DNA from: Clostridium sp. CAG:1193
GTDB taxonomy: Bacteria; Bacillota_I; Bacilli_A; RF39; UBA660
Direction of reading: 5' to 3'
Length of the DNA: 7,308 nucleotides
NCBI GenBank assembly: GCA_000436255.1
Contig: HF990815.1
Coordinates: 4,125-11,432, forward strand
Shown here piece by piece: positions 1-5,626 of this stretch. The position numbers were made by a program, and so were the translations under genes. Position 1 is the first letter of the stretch, and each line of letters starts with the position of its first letter. The notes beneath the pieces are model-generated. The model did no database searches and had not been told where the DNA came from. It saw only the letters and a list, made by a program, of their open reading frames with translations.

Positions 1-1328
1 AATATAATTATTATAAATATAGGTTCTAAAACAATTAGTACTTTATTTATATATTTGTTTTTTGATAGTTTTAAGTATAAATTTTTAATAACTGGAGTTA
101 TACATATAAATGAGATTATAAGTATTATCATATAACTTTTTAAATTATATATAGTATAGTCATTTATAAGTGGTAACTTATTAAATGCAAATAAACCTGT
201 TATATTATTAAATGCTTCACTCATATTTTCTGCATTAAATATTATAAAACTTATCATAACTATAAATAAAACATAAATATGTCTTAATATTTTAGGACTT
301 TTTTCTAAATATTTATTTAAGAAGAATTTTTCTATTATAAGAATTATTCCAAAAAATAATCCCCATAAAACAAAGTTCCAACTAGCTCCATGCCAAATGC
401 CTGTAAGTGCCCATACAACTATAATATTTCTAATTTGATTTAATTTACCATGCCTATTTCCACCAAGGGGTATATATATATAATCTCTAAACCAAGAACC
501 TAAAGATATATGCCATCTTCTCCAAAATTCAGTTATACTTTTTGAAATATATGGATAATTAAAGTTTTCTAAAAAATGAAAACCAAATATTCTTCCAATA
601 CCTATTGCCATATCTGAATAAGCACTAAAATCATAATATATCTGCATCATATATGAAAGTGCAAAAATCCAATAAAATACTACACTTCTTTCATCTATTA
701 AATTAAACTTACTACAAAGTTCTCCTAATGCATTAGCAATTAATACTTTTTTAGCAAGACCAATCGTAAATCTTTTTACACCATACGAAAAATTATCAAA
801 ACTATGAGTTCTATTATCAAGTTCTTTTTCAATAGTTTCATATCTTACTATTGGGCCTGCTATTAATTGTGGGAATAAAGAAACATACGTTGCAAGTTTA
901 ATAAAATTCTTTTGAACATTTACTTTACCTTTATATACATCAATTACATAACTTATAATTTGAAATGTATAAAAACTTATACCTATTGGAAGTGCAATAT
1001 GCAATAAATTAATATTAGAATTAAATATAGAGTTAACGCTTGATATTATAAAATCTGTATATTTAAATATTACAAGTAACAAAACATGAATAGATAATGT
1101 AATAATAAATATTGTCTTACTCTTATACTTATTAATTAATATTGCACCTACATATGCAATTAATATTTCTATTAACATTAAAAATATATATTTAGGTTCA
1201 CCATAAAAATAAAATAATAAAGATGAAATAAGTAAAACTAAATTTTTTACTTTTTTAGGTGATATAAAATATATAATTAAAACAATTGGTAAAAAATAGT
1301 ACAAAAAAGTTATACTTGTAAATAACAT
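1..1328 (-). CDS. MBOAT-family membrane O-acyltransferase (AlgI/DltB-like), 3' end cut by window edge
   Basis: I translated the 442 visible codons by hand. The frame has no stop and runs off the left edge, so the C-terminus is missing; the family is typically about 450-500 residues. It is a multi-pass membrane protein with hydrophobic stretches throughout. MBOAT hallmarks are clear: FPQLIAGPIVRY (152-163), YYDFSAYSDMAIG (231-243), FWRRWHISLGSWFRDY (268-283), IPLGGNR (286-292) and WALTGIWHGASW (306-317). By comparison with DltB/AlgI, His273 and His313 should be the conserved catalytic-site histidines. A FNAEN segment (364-368) matches the usual late-family motif. The ATG at 1328 follows a strong AGGAGG. 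These enzymes move an acyl group, often acetyl or D-alanyl, across the membrane to an extracellular polymer together with a secreted partner; any such partner here would lie beyond the left edge. No dltA, dltC or dltD is in view, so a polysaccharide O-acetylation role is more likely than a teichoic-acid one, but the substrate is not determined. Confidence 0.93.
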   Translation of the reverse strand, partial: MLFTSITFLYYFLPIVLIIYFISPKKVKNLVLLISSLLFYFYGEPKYIFLMLIEILIAYVGAILINKYKSKTIFIITLSIHVLLLVIFKYTDFIISSVNSIFNSNINLLHIALPIGISFYTFQIISYVIDVYKGKVNVQKNFIKLATYVSLFPQLIAGPIVRYETIEKELDNRTHSFDNFSYGVKRFTIGLAKKVLIANALGELCSKFNLIDERSVVFYWIFALSYMMQIYYDFSAYSDMAIGIGRIFGFHFLENFNYPYISKSITEFWRRWHISLGSWFRDYIYIPLGGNRHGKLNQIRNIIVVWALTGIWHGASWNFVLWGLFFGIILIIEKFFLNKYLEKSPKILRHIYVLFIVMISFIIFNAENMSEAFNNITGLFAFNKLPLINDYTIYNLKSYMIILIISFICITPVIKNLYLKLSKNKYINKVLIVLEPIFIIII

Positions 1329-1333
1329 AATTT

Positions 1334-1339
1334 CCTCCT
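1334..1339 (-). promoter_or_regulatory. Ribosome binding site of the MBOAT gene
   Basis: AGGAGG lies 5 bases before the ATG at 1328, a near-perfect Shine-Dalgarno. It is unusual in starting only a few bases after the U-rich tail of the hairpin at 1342-1370, leaving no room for a separate promoter between hairpin and gene. Translation of this gene therefore depends on transcripts that pass through the hairpin. Confidence 0.85.
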
Positions 1340-1341
1340 AA

Positions 1342-1370
1342 AATAAAGCACCACTAATGGTGCATTTATT
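1342..1370 (-). terminator. Terminator-like hairpin between the membrane-anchored protein gene and the MBOAT gene
   Basis: On the minus strand GCACCA, loop TTAG and TGGTGC form a 6-bp GC-containing stem. It extends through AATAAA/TTTATT with one bulged base and is followed by a short U-rich run (TTTATTTT). The hairpin is nearly symmetric and could fold from either strand. It is 29 bases beyond the upstream stop codon and touches the downstream ribosome binding site. It could be a full terminator, a partial one that lowers MBOAT expression, or a stabilising 5' structure left after RNA processing; sequence alone does not decide. Confidence 0.65.
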
Positions 1371-1399
1371 AATTAACTACTATCATAAGAAGTAGAATC

Positions 1400-1942
1400 T
1401 CACATATTATTTGTTTTTTCTAATTCTTTTCCTATATTATTATTAACATATTTCTTAAAATTATCATATACTGGTTTAGCCCAATCATCACTAGACATAA
1501 CCATAAATATTAAGTTACCATTATTAGTAATATATAAATTAGATGCAGATACACATATCCATTTATCCATATCTATATTTTCTTTCATTTCAAGTTTCAT
1601 TTTTTCAATATCAGCTCCATCCTTAGCTTTTAATACAACTAAAGAATATGCTTGAGCATTCATTAAAGGTTCAGAAACAACTAATAATTCAACATCTTTA
1701 TTTGAAGTTAATCCTGTGTATGCTTCTACTTCCTCTTTATTACTTACATTAATTTCTTTAGTATCTGTTTCAAGAAGGTCTACTCCTTTATATATACTAT
1801 TAATCATATGTTTAATATCCCTTGCTGTTTTTATAGTACCACTAGAGTTATTACCTCCTTTACTATTAAATATAGCAAATAAAATAATACCAATTACCAA
1901 TACTGTAGTAACACCAATAATTATTATGTTTTTCTTTTTCAT
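1400..1942 (-). CDS. Membrane-anchored extracytoplasmic protein, possibly DUF4358-like
   Basis: This 180-residue protein starts at ATG 1942, 4 bases after a strong AGGAGG. A basic tip (MKKK) is followed by one hydrophobic segment at about 5-25, then a Gly/Asn/Ser linker (29-34). The rest is a soluble domain presumably facing outward. There is no lipobox cysteine; the only Cys is residue 130. The body (about 83-166) has VSEPLMNAQAYSLVVLKAKD followed by an amphipathic stretch and a conserved-looking NGNLIFMVMSSDDW. This layout resembles small DUF4358-type proteins that I recall near MBOAT acyltransferases in Firmicutes, but the resemblance is from memory and loose. It sits just upstream of the MBOAT gene on the same strand, with its own candidate promoter. 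A shared role in surface polymer acylation is an inference from position only. It ends ATG-TGA. Confidence 0.8.
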   Translation of the reverse strand: MKKKNIIIIGVTTVLVIGIILFAIFNSKGGNNSSGTIKTARDIKHMINSIYKGVDLLETDTKEINVSNKEEVEAYTGLTSNKDVELLVVSEPLMNAQAYSLVVLKAKDGADIEKMKLEMKENIDMDKWICVSASNLYITNNGNLIFMVMSSDDWAKPVYDNFKKYVNNNIGKELEKTNNM

Positions 1943-1967
1943 ATATCCTCCTTATCTTTATATATCA

Positions 1968-1996
1968 ATATTATCATAAATAAATATATAAAACAA
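1968..1996 (-). promoter_or_regulatory. Candidate promoter of the 1400-1942 gene
   Basis: TTGTTT (1996-1991), a 17-base spacer and TAATAT (1973-1968), with a TG dinucleotide one base before the -10 (extended -10). The start of transcription would be near 1961, about 20 bases before the ATG. It lies just after the terminator at 2012-2034, where a new transcription unit is expected. The -10 is imperfect and the region is AT-rich, so chance matches are possible. Confidence 0.5.
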
Positions 1997-2011
1997 CATT
2001 TTCATAAATAA

Positions 2012-2034
2012 AAAGTGGAAACTATTCCACCTTT
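2012..2034 (-). terminator. Intrinsic terminator at the end of the ASCH pseudogene
   Basis: GTGGAA, loop TAGT, TTCCAC, then TTTTT ATTT. The stem can be lengthened by a G-U and A-U pairs on the AAAG side. The loop contains the TAG stop of the ASCH reading frame, so the terminator is built into the 3' end of that gene. It closes the rplS-lepB-ASCH unit. Confidence 0.8.
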
Positions 2035-2345
2035 ATTTCTATACCTACTACTCCATATTTACTTTGCTCTTCCTTAGAATAATACTCCTCTATATCTTTA
2101 TAACTTGCTAATTCATCTTTTTTATATCCTAAAGATGTTTTATCAAAATGTTTATATAACTCTTCAAAACTATCATAAATGTGTAAATCTAAAACTAATA
2201 CTTTAATATCTTATAAAGAATCAATATTAGTAAATGTAATAATATCTCCAACACTTATTAATTTTCTTTTTTCATCATATAATCTTAATTCTATAGTTTT
2301 TGTACCAAATTTAATACTGTTAAACGGTTTATTTCTTAAACTCAT
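2022..2345 (-). pseudogene. ASCH-domain protein gene interrupted by one in-frame TAA
   Basis: Reading from ATG 2345 gives MSLRNKPFNSIKFGTKTIEL and then RLYDEKRK..VGD, the start of a small ASCH-domain (PUA-like fold) RNA-binding protein. Codon 45 (2213-2211) is TAA. The same frame then continues with DIKVLVLDLHIYDSFEELY and, near its end, EEYYSKEEQSKYGVVGIEI, the expected C-terminal half, up to TAG at 2024-2022. Full length would be 107 residues, normal for this family, with no frameshift. TAA could have arisen by one base change from GAA, AAA or CAA. No in-frame ATG, GTG or TTG follows soon after the stop, so restart is unlikely and only a 44-residue fragment would be made. The ATG has no clear Shine-Dalgarno; a TTG at 2357-2355 is an alternative start. 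The gene follows lepB by 13 bases. An assembly or sequencing error is the main alternative. Confidence 0.85.
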
Positions 2346-2358
2346 CTTATAATTCAAA

Positions 2359-2874
2359 TTATTTTTTATTTGCATTCCTTATTTCAGTAAATGGAAATAT
2401 TACTATACTAGTATATCCCATTATATCTTTTTTATCTACTAAGCCAATAATCCTGCTATCTTTTGATATACCCCTATTATCACCAAGCACTAAATATTTA
2501 CCTTCTGGTATTTTATCATATCCTAAATTACTTAATGAAAAATCATTTGTTACATCTCTTTCATATTCTTCATTAACTAATTTATTATTTATATATAACT
2601 TATCATCTTTATATTCAATATAGTCCCCTGGAAGCCCAATTACTCTTTTAATAATATTACCTCCATTATAATGAACAACTACTATATCAAATCTTTTAAC
2701 ACCATTAATTCTATATCCTATTTTATCTAGAATCATAATATTACCATCTTTTAGTGTCGGTACCATTGAATCTCCTGTTACTCTTATAGGCGAATATAAA
2801 AAAGTTCTAAATAAAACTACAACTACAATTATAATTAGATATCCTAATGCTTCTTTTAATTTTTTATTATTCAT
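2359..2874 (-). CDS. lepB: Type I signal peptidase
   Basis: This 171-residue membrane protease cuts signal peptides from exported proteins on the outer face of the membrane. One N-terminal membrane segment (about 11-27) precedes the catalytic domain. Box B is VTGDSMVPTL with nucleophile Ser36; box D is IIKRVIGLPGDYIEY with general base Lys76; box E is LGDNRGISKDSR (130-141). The length and single membrane segment fit the short Gram-positive (SipS-like) form. I chose ATG 2874. A longer TTG reading from 2901 would begin inside the terminator-like hairpin at 2890-2910 and add nine residues that are not membrane-like. Only a weak AAGA precedes the ATG. It lies after rplS, an arrangement also found in other Firmicutes, and no promoter is visible, so it probably depends on readthrough from rplS. 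Confidence 0.95.
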   Translation of the reverse strand: MNNKKLKEALGYLIIIVVVVLFRTFLYSPIRVTGDSMVPTLKDGNIMILDKIGYRINGVKRFDIVVVHYNGGNIIKRVIGLPGDYIEYKDDKLYINNKLVNEEYERDVTNDFSLSNLGYDKIPEGKYLVLGDNRGISKDSRIIGLVDKKDIMGYTSIVIFPFTEIRNANKK

Positions 2875-2884
2875 AGTTCTTACG

Positions 2885-2910
2885 AAAAATAAGGCATACA
2901 AAGTGCCTTA
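2885..2910 (-). terminator. Terminator-like hairpin between rplS and lepB
   Basis: TAAGGCA, loop CTTTGTA, TGCCTTA form a perfect 7-bp stem followed by TTTTT. The stem begins on the base after the rplS stop codon. Since lepB starts 11 bases beyond the U run with no promoter visible between, the hairpin probably ends most transcripts after rplS and lets some continue into lepB. Confidence 0.75.
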
Positions 2911-3249
2911 TTAATTCCTTTCTTTTAGTTTAAATTTACCAACTACATCTCTTGCGTAATATAATTTAGCTCTTCTTGCTTTACCTTTTCTAACAACTGT
3001 TAAATTAGCAATTTTTGGTGAGTTAACTGGAAAAGTTCTTTCTACACCAATACCAGAAGATAATTTTCTTACTGTAAATGTTTCAGAAACACCTGAATTC
3101 TTACGAGATATTACAACACCTTCAAATGCTTGGATTCTTTCTCTTTTACCTTCAATAATCTTAACATCTACTCTTACAGTGTCACCAACTCTAAATTCTG
3201 GTAAATCTTTTCTTAGTTGTTTTTCAGTTATTTTACTGATAATATCCAT
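2911..3249 (-). CDS. rplS: 50S ribosomal protein L19
   Basis: This 112-residue protein sits at the 30S-50S interface of the ribosome. It aligns over its whole length with the L19 pattern: MDIISKITEKQLRKDLPEF, then VGDTVRVDVKIIEGKRERIQ, AFEGVVISRKNSG (typically F.GVVI.R...G), FTVRKLSSGIGVERTFPVNS, and a basic tail with GKARRAKLYYAR. I chose ATG 3249 and not the in-frame ATG 15 bases upstream (3264), because the upstream ATG is immediately followed by GAG, giving the GGAG that serves as Shine-Dalgarno 9 bases before 3249, and because the family starts with this MxIIxxI segment. It follows trmD, as in most Firmicutes, but has its own promoter and a leader hairpin. A terminator-like hairpin directly follows its stop. 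Confidence 0.97.
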   Translation of the reverse strand: MDIISKITEKQLRKDLPEFRVGDTVRVDVKIIEGKRERIQAFEGVVISRKNSGVSETFTVRKLSSGIGVERTFPVNSPKIANLTVVRKGKARRAKLYYARDVVGKFKLKERN

Positions 3250-3258
3250 AATGTCACA

Positions 3259-3262
3259 CTCC
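3259..3262 (-). promoter_or_regulatory. Ribosome binding site that sets the rplS start
   Basis: GGAG lies 9 bases before ATG 3249. It overlaps the upstream in-frame ATG (3264-3262), so a start at the upstream ATG would lack its own site. This supports the 112-residue reading of L19. Confidence 0.7.
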
Positions 3263-3271
3263 ATTTCTTAT

Positions 3272-3303
3272 CATTAATCATATAAAAATACATCGGATTA
3301 ACG
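3272..3303 (-). ncRNA. Leader hairpin of rplS, candidate L19 autoregulatory leader
   Basis: In the rplS 5' untranslated region CGTTAATC (3303-3296) pairs with GATTAATG (3279-3272), 8 bp with one G-U. After a two-base CG bulge on the 5' side, ATGTA pairs with TATAT (5 bp, one G-U) around a TTTT loop. The element starts about 10 bases after the predicted transcription start and ends about 10 bases before the ribosome binding site. Low-GC Gram-positive bacteria are known to carry an L19 leader at this place (Rfam describes an L19_leader family). Match to that model is inferred from position and a bulged-hairpin shape, not from a search. In such AT-rich sequence a 13-bp bulged hairpin could also be chance. 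Confidence 0.5.
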
Positions 3304-3318
3304 TTTTTCACGCATATG

Positions 3319-3347
3319 ATTTTAACACATTATATAAAAATAATCAA
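3319..3347 (-). promoter_or_regulatory. Promoter of rplS
   Basis: TTGATT (3347-3342), 17-base spacer, TAAAAT (3324-3319), with TGT just before the -10 hexamer (extended -10). It begins 4 bases after the trmD stop. Transcription would start near 3312, giving a leader of about 60 bases. This is the best promoter match in the window and fits the need for high expression of a ribosomal protein. Confidence 0.7.
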
Positions 3348-3351
3348 CTAT

Positions 3352-4434
3352 TTATCTACTTTTACCTGATTTTTCTATAACTTCTTCCCTATTTTTAACC
3401 TTTTTAGTCTTAAATTCTCTAACTATATAGTCAATTCTTTTAATTATTTTATTTCTATAATCTTCACCAAGAATTTTAATATAATCATTTAAAAGTAGAC
3501 TTTTTAATCTATCTGCTTCATCAAGTACTAAAACCTCACCATCTTCATCATCACTTTCAAGTACTTTAACCATTAGTGTTAATAATTGATGAAGTTTTTT
3601 TTCTACATTTTTCTTAGTTACATTTTCTATAAATTCATTATCTATTATTTTTAAATTTTTAACAGTTATTACATCTAGTCTTTTTGCATTATTCTTAGGA
3701 TTTAATGAATAACCTTCTAAATCTTCTAATTTAACACTTCCATCTAATTTCCCTTTATGTAATGAAAATCTTTTTAAGATTAAATCTGGTCTACGTTCTA
3801 GTGTTCTTTTATTACTTTCTTCTTTTCTCCATGCATCTATTTCTTTATGATTTCCATTAACAAGTACACTTGGTACTTCCATTCCATCATAATTCCTTGG
3901 TTTAGTATATGTAGGGTAATCTAATTTATCATTATTAAATGAATCATTTAGATGTGATGATTCATCTATAACACCAGGGACTAATCTTACAACAGAATCT
4001 GTAATCACCATACTAGGAAGTTCTCCACCAGTAAGTACATAATCCCCTATACTAATCTCCATATCACATATACTTCTTATTCTCTCATCAAATCCTTCAT
4101 AATGACCACATATAATAATCAAATGTTCTTCTTTTGATAAGTTATAAGCCATTTTTTGATTGTATTTAGCACCTTGTGGGGTCATAAGTATTACTTTACT
4201 ATTAGTACGTTTTAAATCCTTTACTGCATCAAATATAGGTTGACACATTAAAACCATACCAGATCCTCCACCATATGGTGTATCATCTACCTTTTTATGT
4301 TTATCTTTTGAATAATCCCTAATATTTATCGTATTAATTTCTACAAGATTCTTTTCTCTTGCACTTTTAATTATTGACGTATTTAAAAATCCATCATACA
4401 TTTCTTTAAATAATGTTAAAATATCAATCTTCAT
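3352..4434 (-). CDS. trmD: tRNA (guanine37-N1)-methyltransferase with a long unrecognised C-terminal extension
   Basis: TrmD uses S-adenosylmethionine to methylate G37 next to the anticodon, preventing +1 frameshifts. Residues 1 to about 220 are a complete TrmD: MKIDILTLF start, GGGSGM (55-60), MTPQGAKYNQ (84-93), ICGHYEGFDERIR (108-120), the knot segment IGDYVLTGGELP (129-140), LNDSF with the probable catalytic Asp164, DYPTYTKPR (172-180), EVPSVLVNGNH (186-196) and TLERRPDLI (211-219). TrmD normally ends within about 10-30 residues of that point (about 240-255 in total). Here the frame continues to 360. The extra part is Lys/Asp/Glu-rich and probably helical, with an acidic DDEDGE patch (295-300) and LDEADRLKSLL (304-314); I do not recognise its family. 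The gene starts 8 bases after the rimM stop, with AGGTGAT overlapping that stop as ribosome binding site. It is the last gene of the unit from 6258. Confidence 0.96.
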   Translation of the reverse strand: MKIDILTLFKEMYDGFLNTSIIKSAREKNLVEINTINIRDYSKDKHKKVDDTPYGGGSGMVLMCQPIFDAVKDLKRTNSKVILMTPQGAKYNQKMAYNLSKEEHLIIICGHYEGFDERIRSICDMEISIGDYVLTGGELPSMVITDSVVRLVPGVIDESSHLNDSFNNDKLDYPTYTKPRNYDGMEVPSVLVNGNHKEIDAWRKEESNKRTLERRPDLILKRFSLHKGKLDGSVKLEDLEGYSLNPKNNAKRLDVITVKNLKIIDNEFIENVTKKNVEKKLHQLLTLMVKVLESDDEDGEVLVLDEADRLKSLLLNDYIKILGEDYRNKIIKRIDYIVREFKTKKVKNREEVIEKSGKSR

Positions 4435-4442
4435 ATTATCAC

Positions 4443-4901
4443 CTACATTAACCCATCTAAAACATTCATAACTATTACTTTATTCTTATCATCTTTAGAT
4501 ACTATAAACTCATCTACAAATGGTATTTTTGAATTATTATCTAAAACTATAATAAGTTGTTTATAATTTTTAATAACATCTATTATCTTATATGTTTTAT
4601 TATTTATTATTACTTTATAATTAACTAAATCTTCATCTATAAATTCATCTATAATAGAAGAGTTGACATATACATCATTTCCCTTTAAATCTAATATATC
4701 ATTTATATTATTTATCCCTTTTAATTTAAGCATATCAAATTCTTTATGATGCCTATAACTATCTATTACAAACTCTTTATCTTTTATATATATTTTAACC
4801 CCACTAGTAAATACTAAATCCTTACGAGAAAAATTGCTTAATAATCTAATTTCTCCTTTAATACCATGTGTATTTACATACTTGCCTACCTTAAGTTTCA
4901 T
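4443..4901 (-). CDS. rimM: Ribosome maturation factor RimM
   Basis: RimM binds ribosomal protein S19 and helps fold the 3' domain of 16S rRNA during 30S assembly. The 152-residue protein starts with the family signature GKYVNTHGIKGEIRLLS (6-22) in the N-terminal barrel. It continues with the HHKEFDMLKLKGI segment and ends with the PRC-barrel strand IPFVDEFIVSKDDKNKVIVM followed by NVLDGLM, which matches the usual RimM end. It is slightly shorter than typical members (about 165-180). Start ATG 4901 has AGAGG upstream, overlapping the end of the previous gene, and the gap is 2 bases. Its neighbour trmD is the usual partner, and the rimM-trmD-rplS order is the widely conserved one. Confidence 0.95.
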   Translation of the reverse strand: MKLKVGKYVNTHGIKGEIRLLSNFSRKDLVFTSGVKIYIKDKEFVIDSYRHHKEFDMLKLKGINNINDILDLKGNDVYVNSSIIDEFIDEDLVNYKVIINNKTYKIIDVIKNYKQLIIVLDNNSKIPFVDEFIVSKDDKNKVIVMNVLDGLM

Positions 4902-4903
4902 AA

Positions 4904-5626
4904 TTACCTCTTTAACTCATATAAAATTATACTTGTTGCAACCCCAACATTCAAACTTTCACACTTCTTATTCATTTTTATATATATAAAACCATCACAC
5001 AATGCACTAATTTCTTTTTTTACACCATTACCCTCATTCCCCACTATTATAGCATATTTATTATAATCTTCAATATCTTTTATATTTTTACCATCATCTA
5101 CATTTGTAGAATATATTTTATACCCCATACTCTTTAATCTTGGAATAAAATCTATTAATTCTTCTTCAATTATATTTATATTAAAAAGCATTCCCTCTGT
5201 CGCACGTACTACTTTACTATTATATAAATCAACTGTATCCTTACTAAGTACTATTGTATCTACATCAAATGCAACTCCACTTCTTATAATTGTACCCAAA
5301 TTACCCGGATCTTGAATACCATCTAATATAAGTACTTTATTTCCCTTTAACGTATCTTTCTTCTTATATACTACACCAATCATTGTAGGAATACTTGCCA
5401 TATTAGTAAGTTTTTTCATAACAGGCTCACTTACTACAGTTATAGGTACATCAAAATAATCAATATCATCTATAGAATATACTTCTTTTAATAAATTATT
5501 CTTATATGCTTCTTCTACTAAATGAAATCCTTCAACTAAAAATATATCTGCATCTTTTCTATATTTAGTATTATTTAATTTTGATAATTCCTTAATTTTA
5601 TTATTATTAACACTATTTATTATCAT
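4904..5626 (-). CDS. SpoU/TrmH-family RNA 2'-O-ribose methyltransferase
   Basis: This 240-residue protein has the SPOUT trefoil-knot methylase motifs in order. Motif 1 is LDGIQDPGNLGTIIRSG (101-117) with the conserved Asn109 and Arg115. ATEG (142-145) follows. Motif 2 is IIVGNEGNGV (193-202). Motif 3 is CESLNVGVATSIILYEL (222-238), the variant of the usual ESLNVAVA. The N-terminal part (about 1-90), with KYRKDADIFLVEGFHLVEEA, is the substrate-binding region seen in RlmB/TsnR-like members. Such enzymes methylate a ribose in 23S rRNA or tRNA with S-adenosylmethionine; which nucleotide is not predictable here. Its ATG overlaps the TGA of the upstream gene in an ATGA, implying translational coupling. 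Position before rimM-trmD suggests a role in rRNA or tRNA maturation. Confidence 0.93.
   Translation of the reverse strand: MIINSVNNNKIKELSKLNNTKYRKDADIFLVEGFHLVEEAYKNNLLKEVYSIDDIDYFDVPITVVSEPVMKKLTNMASIPTMIGVVYKKKDTLKGNKVLILDGIQDPGNLGTIIRSGVAFDVDTIVLSKDTVDLYNSKVVRATEGMLFNINIIEEELIDFIPRLKSMGYKIYSTNVDDGKNIKDIEDYNKYAIIVGNEGNGVKKEISALCDGFIYIKMNKKCESLNVGVATSIILYELKR

Noticed and set aside
1376..1402. Reading TGA as tryptophan at 1400-1402 would add eight residues (WDSTSYDS) before the next TAA
   Set aside because: The ATGA overlap at 5623-5626 uses TGA as a stop, conserved tryptophans are TGG, and the genes examined show no internal TGA, so the standard bacterial code applies.
1716..1979. Open frame on the plus strand, 87 codons, hydrophobic
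   Set aside because: It is antisense to the membrane-anchored protein gene and its promoter region. Its hydrophobic look comes from the complement of A-rich codons, and it has no ribosome binding site.
2875..2901. Longer lepB reading from a TTG at 2901
   Set aside because: The TTG lies inside the hairpin after rplS, and the added residues do not resemble a signal peptidase start. The ATG at 2874 begins a normal basic-then-hydrophobic N-terminus.
4866..5066. Open frame on the plus strand, 66 codons
   Set aside because: It is antisense to the start of rimM and the end of the spoU gene, both of which have clear family motifs. No ribosome binding site is seen.
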